Of a stretch of DNA of 64,000 nucleotides, positions 17,933 to 26,495 are shown in pieces. Within the stretch, counting starts at the first letter, position 1, and each line of letters starts with the position of its first letter. The translations under genes and the position numbers were made by a program. The DNA comes from Thermostichus lividus PCC 6715 (GTDB lineage: Bacteria; Cyanobacteriota; Cyanobacteriia; Thermosynechococcales; Thermosynechococcaceae): NCBI RefSeq assembly GCF_002754935.1, contig NZ_CP018092.1, positions 372,001-436,000 of the forward strand, in the 5' to 3' direction. The notes below the pieces were generated by a model. The model worked only from the letters and a program-made list of their open reading frames with translations, had not been told where the DNA came from and made no database searches.

Positions 17933-20122
17933 ATGCCATTGCCCCAAAAGGTACCTAATTTACGGGTGGTAAAGGGCGCGTCGTCCCACTCTATGCCGCT
18001 GCCAACTCCAAAGGGGGCGTTGGCGAATGGGGTGCGGCATTCATTCTTGGATCGCTGTAGGCAGCGCTGGCGGTTGCTGTCCGGAACTGTTTTAGTATCA
18101 TTCTTGGCCACAGTCACGTACGTGGTACTGAACCCACCATCCTATGAAGCGCGTTTTCGGCTGCTGGTTGAACCCACTAGAACTACTCTACCTGACTCGC
18201 CGGCTGCTGCTACAGAAGGGATAGCAGGCACTCTGCCGGAATCTCAGCCTGCTTTACCGCCACCGATACCTACACAGTCGGATGTGGAGACGCAAATTGT
18301 TGTGCTTGGGAGCGATAAAGTCCTTGCGCCGGTGGCTGAGCAGATGCAGACTTCTACCCATGATCTGAGTCAGCGGCTCACAATTCGCCCGGTGCGTCCT
18401 ACAGAAGCAGAGCCAGCGAAAGTGCTTGAGGTTACCTATCGCGATCGCGATCCGGAGCGGGTGAGTGCAGTGCTGCACGCCTTGGCAGAGACATTTATGG
18501 CTTACGGCCAGCGCGATCGCCACCAGCAACTGGAACGCACCCTCAGCCAAATCAACAAAGATATTGAACAGTACCTCACGGAGCTAGAGCAACTGCAACG
18601 GGACTTGCAGGCGGTGCAACCCACTGGAGCCAGCCTGCAACCATCGGAACAGATGCGTTTATTGACGGAGCAATATCGCCAAATCCACTCCTTGCGGCAA
18701 GCAGCCCGCCTCAAAGCAGTAGAAGCCTATGGCCGCTTTCAAGGGCTACAACAACAGCTAAACATGACTCCCGCTGAAGCCCTAGCGGCTGCTAACTTAA
18801 GCGCATCCCCCGCCTATCAACAGCAACTGGCACAGATTCAGGACGTGGATCGGCAGATTGCTGAAAATCTGGCGATTTTCCGCGAAGGGACTCCCATTCT
18901 TCTTGCCCTTGAGGAGCAGCGCAATGCTCTGGTGGCACAATTGCAAACCATTGCGGCTGAGGTGATTGGTGAGCAGTATCGGGTTGAGAATCCTACCGCT
19001 CTGGGGTTTCAGGGAGCTGTCTCCCAAACGTTGATTACCAACTATTTGATGGCATGGATTGAGTACGACACCCAACAGCGCTATGATGCCAAACTGGCAG
19101 CTCCCCAAGCGGCGATCGCTAGGGAATTACAGCAGTTAAGCAGCCAATTACCAAAACTGGGTCGCATTGAAAACCGCATCCGCACGGCTCATCACTCCCT
19201 TGAGGGGTTGAATAAGGCGCGGCAAGCGGTGCAATTACAACTTGCTCAAGACAATTTTGCATGGCAGCTCCTCACAGATATTGACAATACTCCCGTCATC
19301 CCAACGGTCTCGCGACTGCATTTACTGCTCCTCGGGGCGATCGCCAGCCTTGCTGTAGGCGTTCTGGCAGTTGTCATTGCAGATGCCCTTGACAATACCT
19401 TTAGCAGTGCCGAACAGGTTCAGGCTACCCTTAAGTTGCCCCTACTGGGGCGTATCCCCACAGCGGAAGGACAACCGAACATCCGCCTCGAGCAGATAGC
19501 GAAGATTGGTAATGTGGCATGGCGGGTGACCCAAGTGCTGCCAGCGATCGGCGATTACGAACAGGTACAAGAAGCGTTCCATCATCTTTACGCCAACTTG
19601 GCGCTAGCAGGCCATGGTCGCTCCCTTGCTATTATTTCCCCTAGCCATGGTGAAGGTCGCACCAGTGTTGCCCTCAATCTGGCCTTGGCGGCTACTGCCA
19701 CCGGCAAAAACGTCTTACTTATTGATGGGGATTTGCGGCGACCCGCTCTGCATCGCTATCTTGGCTTAAATGATGGCCAAGGCTTAGCGGATCTGTTAGC
19801 GCAGGGAGAAGCCAGCGATCGCCTTGCGCCACAGGCCGGTTTAACCATCCTCACAGCTGGTCAACTGCGACAGCACCCAGTGCACCTCCTCAGCCATGAA
19901 TCGCTCACCCGTTTCATGGGGGCGATCGCCGACCGCTTTGATTGGGTAATTGTAGATACACCACCCCTGCTAAGCGCTGTGGATGCAAAGCTATGGTCAG
20001 CGGTTGTGGATCAAACACTATTGGTGCTGAAGCTGCATCAGTCATCCCCAATGAACGTGCGCCGCGCCTTACAAGAATCTTTCTTCACCACAGATCTCTT
20101 AGGAGTAGTGGTACGGGAGTGA
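17933..20122 (+). CDS. Wzc-like polysaccharide co-polymerase, probable C-terminal frameshift
   Basis: 729 residues. An N-terminal transmembrane segment (VLVSFLATVTYVVL), a Wzz chain-length domain, long coiled coil (about residues 190-420), and a second transmembrane segment (LLLLGAIASLAVGVLAVVIA) are followed by a cytoplasmic ATPase domain. That domain has a Walker-A-like loop SPSHGEGRTSVALNLA, Walker A' LLIDGDLRRPA and Walker B WVIVDTPPLL. No tyrosine-rich tail is seen, so tyrosine kinase activity is uncertain. It ends abruptly at GVVVRE. If one base was lost near 20113, the frame continues VTGVSINELTINH to a stop at 20172, more like the family. Confidence 0.9.
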   Translation: MPLPQKVPNLRVVKGASSHSMPLPTPKGALANGVRHSFLDRCRQRWRLLSGTVLVSFLATVTYVVLNPPSYEARFRLLVEPTRTTLPDSPAAATEGIAGTLPESQPALPPPIPTQSDVETQIVVLGSDKVLAPVAEQMQTSTHDLSQRLTIRPVRPTEAEPAKVLEVTYRDRDPERVSAVLHALAETFMAYGQRDRHQQLERTLSQINKDIEQYLTELEQLQRDLQAVQPTGASLQPSEQMRLLTEQYRQIHSLRQAARLKAVEAYGRFQGLQQQLNMTPAEALAAANLSASPAYQQQLAQIQDVDRQIAENLAIFREGTPILLALEEQRNALVAQLQTIAAEVIGEQYRVENPTALGFQGAVSQTLITNYLMAWIEYDTQQRYDAKLAAPQAAIARELQQLSSQLPKLGRIENRIRTAHHSLEGLNKARQAVQLQLAQDNFAWQLLTDIDNTPVIPTVSRLHLLLLGAIASLAVGVLAVVIADALDNTFSSAEQVQATLKLPLLGRIPTAEGQPNIRLEQIAKIGNVAWRVTQVLPAIGDYEQVQEAFHHLYANLALAGHGRSLAIISPSHGEGRTSVALNLALAATATGKNVLLIDGDLRRPALHRYLGLNDGQGLADLLAQGEASDRLAPQAGLTILTAGQLRQHPVHLLSHESLTRFMGAIADRFDWVIVDTPPLLSAVDAKLWSAVVDQTLLVLKLHQSSPMNVRRALQESFFTTDLLGVVVRE

Positions 20123-20170
20123 GCATCAATGAACTAACAATTAATCATACTTTACCGAAAAAAACGCCGT

Positions 20171-20205
20171 AAAGCCCCTAGCTTTAGCGATGGGGATATA
20201 AGGCG
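20171..20205 (+). repeat. Solitary IS605-type left end hairpin
   Basis: Hairpin CCCC-TAGCTTTAGCGAT-GGGG followed by ATATAAGG. It matches the left-end hairpin of the elements at 46249-46686 and 28231-29888 (CCCC-TCCGCTTTAGCGA-GGGG-ATACA) in loop sequence and in the trailing bases. No transposase gene follows in this orientation, so it is a solo end. It sits directly behind the end of the Wzc-like gene and marks the left edge of the foreign block. Confidence 0.6.
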
Positions 20206-20340
20206 CAAATTATTTTCTTTTGTGCCGCACTAGTACTAGTGGCAAGGTATGCAACCACTCAAAAAACCGAGTTATCTAACCGATAGCAAGCACCATAAAA
20301 ACCCAGTATTGTAGTTTTTTTTGCTGTACCGTAGGGCATA

Positions 20341-20510
20341 CGGAAGCCTCTGTAATGGGGTGAACGACTGGGGAGATAAACACCTCTGGAGTAACGTAGG
20401 AAACTGCTATGCTTGAAGTGTTGTCGGTGAACCAGTCATTCTAAGCTGTGAGGCTAGAAGAATCCCCAAGAATCCCCTGCCTTTAGGCAGGGAGAGCATA
20501 TCAAGAATGC
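20341..20510 (+). pseudogene. tnpB 3' end and right-end remnant
   Basis: Residual 3' end of a second TnpB type. The frame reads AMLEVLSVNQSF followed by a stop, close to the usual C-terminal tail of canonical TnpB proteins (KLPVEASVVNQEF), then AVRLEES. It ends with GAATCCCC and the hairpin CCCTGCCTTTAGGCAGGG (20474-20491), the typical right end and guide-RNA 3' region of such elements. Everything upstream of about 20341 is missing. The remaining 20206-20340 is AT-rich and shows nothing I can name. The fragment abuts the truncated asnB. Confidence 0.55.
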
Positions 20511-20968
20511 CCCAGTACAGGGGCTTTTCGCGCACGCGGTCGCGCGCCAGCACCAAGGTGCGTGCTTTGCGGTCCCACAGAGCCAGCGCAAACATACCCA
20601 CCGCCTGCCTCCACCCTCCACGCCTCGATGGCCGCGAGCAGCGTTTCCGTGTCCGAATGCCCGCGCTAGGCGGGCGCAGCGCCCTGCGCGGCGAGCTGCT
20701 GGCGCAGCACCAAGTGGTTGTACACCTCGCCGTTGAAGGCGATGACGAGGCGGCCGCTGGCCGACACCATCGGCTAATGCCCAGCGGGCGAGAGGTTCAG
20801 AATCGTCAACCGACGGTGCCCCAGCGCCAAGCCGGCAACTGGCTCCACCCACACCCCTGCATCGTCCGGGCCGCGGTGGACTAGGGCGTCGGCCATGCGC
20901 TGGGCGATGGCGTGGGGTTCTTCGGCAAAGGAGCCGTAAGGTTGCCAGAAACCAGTGAGGCCGCACAT
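20500..20968 (-). pseudogene. asnB: Asparagine synthetase N-terminal fragment (GC-rich, inactivated)
   Basis: Begins MCGLTGFWQPYG (Cys2 nucleophile of class II amidotransferases) and continues LVHRGPDDAGVWVE and GHRRLTILNLSPAGH, then meets TAG where relatives have CAG (HQPMVSA). Later a second stop replaces Trp in APAWRGHSDTETLL, and a frameshift precedes VGMFALALWDRKART. It ends at REKPLYWG by fusion to an IS right end. The DNA is about 65% GC, unlike the other asnB copies at 30.4 and 31.9 kb, so this copy has a different origin, probably proteobacterial. Confidence 0.85.
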
Positions 20969-20981
20969 GACTCTGGTCTTC

Positions 20982-21415
20982 CTATTTTTTTACAAGAATA
21001 TCAAAACCCGAAACATTGAGTATATCTTCTGGTAGTAAAGCAAATTCAGGCGCCATTTTTTTTCGAGGGGTTGGTAGTTGATCCCATCGGCGTACGTTGA
21101 CAAGTTGTACCTCAAAGCCTACCGATTCAAAAATATTCATCATTCTGTTTAATTGTATGCGGTTTGTGTAAAATCCTGAAGAGGCAAAAAGATCCGATTC
21201 CCATATCTGATGTTTAAAACGCAAATTATTGAGCTGACCGCCTAAATGATCTCTGAGGTCGACTGTGTGAGAACAAGTTCCACTTGGTTTGAGTACTCGA
21301 TACAATTCTGTTTGGATCAGTTCAAATTCTGCTAGTCGAATGTGCTCTAATACAGCGTGAGAAAAAACAAAATCAACGGAATTATCATTTATGTATTCCT
21401 CATAAGCGAATCATA
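20982..21415 (-). pseudogene. Methyltransferase C-terminal fragment
   Basis: Minus-strand frame reading SVDFVFSHAVLEHI, then LYRVLKPSGTCSHTVDLRDH and a C-terminal half ending FDILVKK. The stretch DFVFSHAVLEH...RVLKPSG is the second half of a class I SAM-dependent methyltransferase (Methyltransf_11). The N-terminal part with the SAM loop (motif I) is missing: the frame runs straight into the end of the next glycosyltransferase gene at a tandem copy of TCATAAGCGAA (21400-21421). Base composition is AT-rich, unlike the GC-rich genes on both sides. Confidence 0.7.
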
Positions 21416-22545
21416 AGCGAAATCCCGGCTTCCTGCCATACATATCGATACCGCGCCACCATTGCCTCGATGCCAAAGTTTTCTTGGATCCGCTCGCGGC
21501 ATGCCCGCTGGCGTGCCCGCCATGCCGTGTGGTCGCGCCACGCTGTCAAGGCGGCCTGTAGGGCATCCGCCAGCGCCTCGGGGTTCCTGGGTGGCACCAC
21601 CCAGCCCGTGTCGCCCACGATAGTGGCCGCGTCGCCGACATCGGTGGTCACGCAGGGCGTGCCGCAGGCCATCGCCTCAGCGAGAACGTTGGGGAAGGCT
21701 TCGCCGCTGGCTGATGACAATACATGCACATCCAGCGCCGACATGATGGCTGGCACATCCGGTCGCACGCCGAGCAGACGCACACGTTCCGCCAGTCCGG
21801 CAGCAGAGATGCGCTGCGTGAGCTCGGCGTTGTCGGGCGTCATGCCGGTGCCCACCAGCACCGCCGCGTAGCGCAGTCCTCGCTGGGTGAGCAGGGCCAG
21901 CGCATCGATCAAATTGGCGTGATCCTTTTGCGGATGAAACCGCGCCACCATTCCAATCAGCGCAACATCATCCGCGACACCCCAATCGGTGCGCAGGCGC
22001 TGACGGGCTGCACTGTCGGGCACGAAGTGCCCTAGGTCGTAGCCGTTGGGGATCACGACCATCCGCTGGGCGTCATAGCCCAGTTCGGCATGCACCGCCC
22101 GTGCCGCCTGTGCGCACGCCACGATACGCGCTGGCACGTGCCGGGACAGCCGTGCACAGGCGCGCGCTACCCATATCGTGGCACGCGAGGAGCGGCCAAG
22201 CTCCAGCGTCGTGTTGCGGATACCCCACACGACCGGGATGCCCGCCGCGCGGGCCGCAATGCCGCCGACCAAGTCAGCGTGGTACATCCAGGTCTGCACC
22301 ACGTCAGGCCGCAGCCGTCGCAGCACCAGCCACAGTCCACGCAACCCACGCCACGTCAGCCGCCTGCGCGGCATGTCTAGGGTCACGACGTCGACCCCCA
22401 TCGCGCGGAGCAAGGGGCCATATTTGCCCTCGCCAGTCAGCGACACCACCACGTGCTGGTTCTGCGCGTCGTGGGTGACGAGGCGAAACAGCACAGCTTC
22501 TGCGCCGCCATTGCTGAGGCCGGTGATGATGTGTAAAACCTTCAT
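21400..22545 (-). CDS. Glycosyltransferase family 4
   Basis: 381 residues of GT-B fold. The N-terminus KVLHIITGLSNGGAEAVLFRL is the classic GT4 start. The middle has RIVACAQAARAVHAELGY and VVIPNGYDL, and the C-terminal donor site has HVLSSASGEAFPNVLAEAMA (E..FP...EAMA nucleotide-sugar motif) followed by ACGTPCVTTDVGDA. Donor and acceptor are unknown. GC-rich with no HIP1 site, so acquired. Its last residues (ISLMIRL) are encoded in the short tandem repeat at the junction with the methyltransferase fragment, so the native C-terminus may be altered. It overlaps the upstream glycosyltransferase by 4 bp. Confidence 0.9.
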   Translation of the reverse strand: MKVLHIITGLSNGGAEAVLFRLVTHDAQNQHVVVSLTGEGKYGPLLRAMGVDVVTLDMPRRRLTWRGLRGLWLVLRRLRPDVVQTWMYHADLVGGIAARAAGIPVVWGIRNTTLELGRSSRATIWVARACARLSRHVPARIVACAQAARAVHAELGYDAQRMVVIPNGYDLGHFVPDSAARQRLRTDWGVADDVALIGMVARFHPQKDHANLIDALALLTQRGLRYAAVLVGTGMTPDNAELTQRISAAGLAERVRLLGVRPDVPAIMSALDVHVLSSASGEAFPNVLAEAMACGTPCVTTDVGDAATIVGDTGWVVPPRNPEALADALQAALTAWRDHTAWRARQRACRERIQENFGIEAMVARYRYVWQEAGISLMIRL

Positions 22546-23675
22546 GCGCGTGATGGGTTCCCCGGAACCGGAGGCAGCCCGAGGGCCGCGAGGTAGGTGT
22601 CGATCGCGCGCTCCTGGTCAAAATCCGCAGCGCGCAGGCGTACGTTGGGCAAGCTGTCGCGCGGGGCAGCCAGCACCGCATCGATGGCATTGGCTAGTGC
22701 CGCACTATCGCCCACGGGTACTAATCGGCCCCACCGGCCACCCTCCAGAATCTCGTTGGGACCGCTGGGGCAATCGGTGCTTACCACCGGCGTACCACAC
22801 GCCATGGCTTCGATCAACACGCCTGGCAAACCTTCCCAGCGCGAAGAGAGCACGAAAACCCCTGCGCGCGCAAGAAACGCATACGGATTATCGATGAAAC
22901 CGGGCATCTGAAAATCCTCTTCCTTCAGACCGCAGGCGGCAGCCTCGGCCAATAGGGCTGGCCGCAGCGGCCCCTCGCCCAAAATCAGTAGTCGGGCATT
23001 GCCGCGTAATCGGCTTTGCGCGAAGGCGCGAATCAGCGTTGAAAAGTTTTTTTGTTCGGTGAGCCGTCCAATGGCGAGCACGACCGGCGGCTGGCCGGGT
23101 GCGAGCCAGGGGTGTCGTGGTTCATTGTGCGCCATCCGATGGATGCGCTGAAGGTCAAAAGGATTGTAGATGGCACGCACCGCGCCGGCGGGAAGGTGTG
23201 CAAACTGCTCGAGGTCGCGCGCTGCCGCCTGTGATACGGCAGTGAGGCTATCAGCCCAACGGTACATCCATGGCACCAGCGCATACACGATACGCCCCGC
23301 GACACTCCGCTCCCGCTGGGCCACGACACTGATGGTGTTATGTTCTGAAAGCACCAAACGGCTGGGAACGCCCGACCAACGATGCGCGAGCGCGGCCACG
23401 ACATTGGCATGGTTCATGGCCGACAGTAATGCCGCTGGTCGGGTACGCCGCAGATGGCGTGCCAGCGGCAACAGCGCCTTGATAACACGCCCCGCCCGTA
23501 GGTTCACGATCTGCACCTCGGGCCGTACATCCTTCAAATACGGCCCTTGCGCCGTGGCCAGCACAAGATCTACGGCATAGCCACGCGCCGCGAAGCCGTT
23601 GGCCAGCGTGACCATGACCCGCTCGGCACCGCCGCCGTTGAGGGAGGGGAGGAAAATCGAAACCTTTTCCGTCAT
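22542..23675 (-). CDS. Glycosyltransferase family 4
   Basis: 377 residues: N-terminal ..VSIFLPSLNGGGAERVMVTLA, linker VRAIYNPFD, central LAIGRLTEQKNFSTLIRAFA and donor site FVLSSRWEGLPGVLIEAMA. GT4 with the E.LP....EAMA motif, retaining mechanism in the family. Start and stop overlap neighbours by 4 bp on each side, so it belongs to one transcription unit with the GT4 downstream and the hypothetical gene upstream. GC-rich codon use, foreign to the host. The sugar linkage cannot be predicted. Confidence 0.92.
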   Translation of the reverse strand: MTEKVSIFLPSLNGGGAERVMVTLANGFAARGYAVDLVLATAQGPYLKDVRPEVQIVNLRAGRVIKALLPLARHLRRTRPAALLSAMNHANVVAALAHRWSGVPSRLVLSEHNTISVVAQRERSVAGRIVYALVPWMYRWADSLTAVSQAAARDLEQFAHLPAGAVRAIYNPFDLQRIHRMAHNEPRHPWLAPGQPPVVLAIGRLTEQKNFSTLIRAFAQSRLRGNARLLILGEGPLRPALLAEAAACGLKEEDFQMPGFIDNPYAFLARAGVFVLSSRWEGLPGVLIEAMACGTPVVSTDCPSGPNEILEGGRWGRLVPVGDSAALANAIDAVLAAPRDSLPNVRLRAADFDQERAIDTYLAALGLPPVPGNPSRA

Positions 23676-24427
23676 CGACCGTCTCCGCTTGGTGAAAGCT
23701 GCTTGAACAGCGCGGAGCCACCTTTCTTGAGCAGGTCGTACAGTTCTTTGCCAACTTCCTGAGTCAGTGGCCCACCCACATCACCTGCAATTTGCTTGCC
23801 CAGGTGCCACAACACCCTACCAAGAATCGTCTGCAGATCGTCGCTATGAGAGGCTTTAACAGACTCGCGCGCAGCGGCCAGTAACGCTTCGCGCTTTTGA
23901 GGAGGGACAAGACAAGCCACAACCGCTCCATAGGCAGCGGTAGGCAGCTTGATCAAGTTCGGGGAAAAACTGCCATCAGAAATGAAGCCCTCTTGACGAA
24001 CCAGTTGTCTGATGCGGTCTGCAACTAGGGGAAACGGTACATCGAGAAGCCACGTAATTGGTTCGTCATCACGGCCTGAAATTTTTCCGATCCTGGGGTA
24101 AGCTAGGACCTCGTGTACACGATCGTCTAGTGCCGCCATGTCCTGCACGTCGGCTAATTGAGCGTGATAGAGCAATGCCCTCGCCTTGGCCCGAGTGACC
24201 CGCAATGTCATCACAAGATCCAGCTCGGTTGCCCGGACGGAAACCACCCCCAGCAGCTTCAAGGCTCGGAGCACTGACACCTCATGCTCAACGGTTTTGC
24301 CAGTACCGAAAGTCGGTCTGAAATACGGCGTGAGCAGTGCCAGCAGTGCTTCTTGGATGCGTTCACGCGAAGCCGCTTGAACTTGTTGGTGCAACGACGC
24401 CGCCATGTCGAAACTTGGCATATGCAA
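23672..24427 (-). CDS. Unknown protein between glycosyltransferases (251 aa)
   Basis: No family recognised. The protein is soluble, with no signal peptide or membrane segment. It begins with a helical stretch (SLHQQVQAASRERIQEALLA), followed by HEVSVLRALKLLGVVSVRAT.LD and VTRAKARALLYHA, which could be a winged-helix DNA-binding module. Further on are a charged middle and an amphipathic C-terminal part ending LYDLLKKGGSALFKQL. It overlaps the GT4 gene downstream by 4 bp, so it is part of the transferred sugar operon. Slightly lower GC than the glycosyltransferases. A regulator or accessory protein is possible; that is inference only. Confidence 0.65.
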   Translation of the reverse strand: MHMPSFDMAASLHQQVQAASRERIQEALLALLTPYFRPTFGTGKTVEHEVSVLRALKLLGVVSVRATELDLVMTLRVTRAKARALLYHAQLADVQDMAALDDRVHEVLAYPRIGKISGRDDEPITWLLDVPFPLVADRIRQLVRQEGFISDGSFSPNLIKLPTAAYGAVVACLVPPQKREALLAAARESVKASHSDDLQTILGRVLWHLGKQIAGDVGGPLTQEVGKELYDLLKKGGSALFKQLSPSGDGR

Positions 24428-24470
24428 TAGATTCCTTTTTTGTCTTCCCTGAAATAAAGTCTTCTTATCT

Positions 24471-25205
24471 CTAAGACTTGCGAAAGATCACAAGCACATT
24501 GTTATAGTAATTTTTTGTAGCATCAATGGCATCTAGTAATAGACCAAACAAGTTCATCGCAAGGCAAAAAGGCACCCACAGCGGAAATACCAGCACTTTG
24601 ACGAAGCGCGTCAGCTTGTTGGTATTAAGCATATCGTTTAGCCAATTCAAACTCAGAATCACTAGCGTACTACCAAACCCACCTTGGCGCTCCAACATTT
24701 CGATTTCATAAGGCAACAATTGTGCAGCACCGTGTATCGTAAAGCGCTGGAAATCAGATGGTGCTCCATGCTCATTATACAGGAATGGGAAAGATAGCAC
24801 GATCAGTCCACCGGGCTTACAAACGCGTGATATCTCACTAAGTGTATGTGAAAGATATTGCACATGCTCAACCACCTGTGTGGCAAACACAACATCAAAT
24901 GAGGCATCATCTAGAGGCCAAATGCCAGAAGGAACCACAGTGATATCTGCTCCCTCTACCTCCACAACATCGATGCCCACATAATCGGTTGCTTGGGAAA
25001 ATAATGGACGATAAGGCTTCTCACCGCAGCCCACATCCAAGACACGCCCCTTCAAGTTTGGTAATTGATCTCGCAAAGCCCGCATCAAATAAAATGTACC
25101 CAGCCACTGAAAATGTCATGGACGCAAATGCGGGTGCCTGCCACAAATCGTTTCGTAAGTGCGGCGATAAAGCGAGCTAAGATGCGATTCTGAGTTATTT
25201 TCCAT
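24471..25205 (-). pseudogene. SAM methyltransferase with in-frame stop at codon 30
   Basis: The intact frame from 25085 starts MRALRDQLPNLKG, then RVLDVGCGEKPYRPLF (SAM motif I), DASFDVVFATQVVEHV and SRVCKPGGLIVLSFPF. Upstream in the same frame is an N-terminal part from an ATG at 25205 (MENNSESHLSSLYRRTYE ... HLRP), then TGA at 25116-25118, then HFQWLGTFYLMRAL. Relatives have Trp at that place (PWHFQW), so TGG has become TGA. Either a nonsense mutation, or translation restarts at 25085 and gives a 204-residue protein that still has the whole SAM fold. AT-rich, part of the foreign block. Confidence 0.72.
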
Positions 25206-25349
25206 GTTGAATGCTCCGATTGCACTTTCAAAAGCCGCTGCTAGCTCGACAGCGTCTTGGGATTGACCTACAACACAAATATGTGGTGCTTATCACCGCA
25301 ACTCGCACCAGCAATATCGGCAACTGTTGACGTTGAAACTTAGTTAGCT

Positions 25350-26495
25350 TCATGATCCACTCTCTAATGCTTCGTGCTGCAGTTCATTCAATAAAGCTGC
25401 CCACATCTCCGAAATTTTTTCTAGCGAAAACCGATCACGTACGTCCACCGCCTTGGCAGCAAATTGCTTGCGCAATTTCTCATCTCTCATCAGGTATTCT
25501 AGGGCATCTTTCAATGCAGCAACATCACCATTGGGTACCAGCAGGCCATCCACATTATGACGGATGATGTCACGAGGGCCAGTGTCGCAGTCGAAACTGA
25601 CTGCTGGGCAACCATGCGCCATTGCCTCACCAAGGCTGTTAGGAAAGCCTTCAAAGCGGGAACTCATTACGTAGAGATCGGCGCGCTGATACCAGTCGCA
25701 AATATTACCTGCTCGACCCGGTAGCGAAGCTCGCTCCTGCAATCCGAGTTGTCGAGCCAAAAACTCTAACTCCGTGCGCAATGGCCCCTCACCTAGAATA
25801 ACCAAATCCCAATCAGGGTTACTTGGCGCGAGGTGTGAAAAAACTTGCAGCAGATGATCAAATCCCTTCTGTTTATCTAGGCGCCCAACTGCTAGCAACA
25901 ACCTACGCCCCTGCTCAATCACTGAATCAGGTTCTATCAGTGGTTCTGAACTATGCAATGGAAAAGGAATGGGATTAGGTATTACCACCCCACGTGCCTT
26001 GGGTATCTCTTCACTCAACCAATCTAGTCCTTCTATAGTGAGCATGACAACTCTATGAGCCAGAGGGTAAGCCCATCGCCGCAGCCTCTCCCACATTGGC
26101 TTCAGAGGTATCATGGGCGGATAGATATGCTCAGAAACAATGGTGACACAGGACAAACGCCATGCCGCCAGTAATAGAAGAACAGCAGCAGTGCTCATCA
26201 TGCCAATCGCGACATCCGGTTGAATTTTACGTAAGACCGAGCGCAAGGCCGCTATACGTCTTAGATTATTAATGACCGCATCCAGCGGATCGCGGCTTTC
26301 TTCCGCCAAATTTAAATCAACGCGCTGCACTGCTAGGGGGAGATCATAGAAATCTTGTTCTCGAGACTCCAAAGTCACTACCGTGACCTCCCAACCCCGC
26401 TCAACCCAGTGACTAGCTAGGTTAGCTGTAACTCGCTCTGCACCACCAGCGCGCATGGAGTGAATGAAAAACAAACAGTTCATTGCTTCTTCCAA
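25350..26495 (-). CDS. Glycosyltransferase family 4
   Basis: 381 residues: MNCLFFIHSMRAGGAERVTA at about residue 5 (a start at that Met, 26483, is equally good), then RGVVIPNPIPF, LLAVGRLDKQKGFDHLLQVF and the donor site YVMSSRFEGFPNSLGEAMA. GT4, close to N-acetylgalactosamine/amylovoran-type transferases; specificity unknown. It overlaps the upstream methyltransferase by 4-16 bp. Moderate GC (about 48%). The 144 bp between it and the next gene (25206-25349) reads in one frame as VGQSQDAVELAAAFESAIGA, perhaps a relic of another gene. Confidence 0.92.
   Translation of the reverse strand: MEEAMNCLFFIHSMRAGGAERVTANLASHWVERGWEVTVVTLESREQDFYDLPLAVQRVDLNLAEESRDPLDAVINNLRRIAALRSVLRKIQPDVAIGMMSTAAVLLLLAAWRLSCVTIVSEHIYPPMIPLKPMWERLRRWAYPLAHRVVMLTIEGLDWLSEEIPKARGVVIPNPIPFPLHSSEPLIEPDSVIEQGRRLLLAVGRLDKQKGFDHLLQVFSHLAPSNPDWDLVILGEGPLRTELEFLARQLGLQERASLPGRAGNICDWYQRADLYVMSSRFEGFPNSLGEAMAHGCPAVSFDCDTGPRDIIRHNVDGLLVPNGDVAALKDALEYLMRDEKLRKQFAAKAVDVRDRFSLEKISEMWAALLNELQHEALESGS

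Noticed and set aside
22178-22897. 239-codon plus-strand frame in the GC-rich block
   Set aside because: Antisense to two clear glycosyltransferases; high GC makes stop-free shadow frames common.
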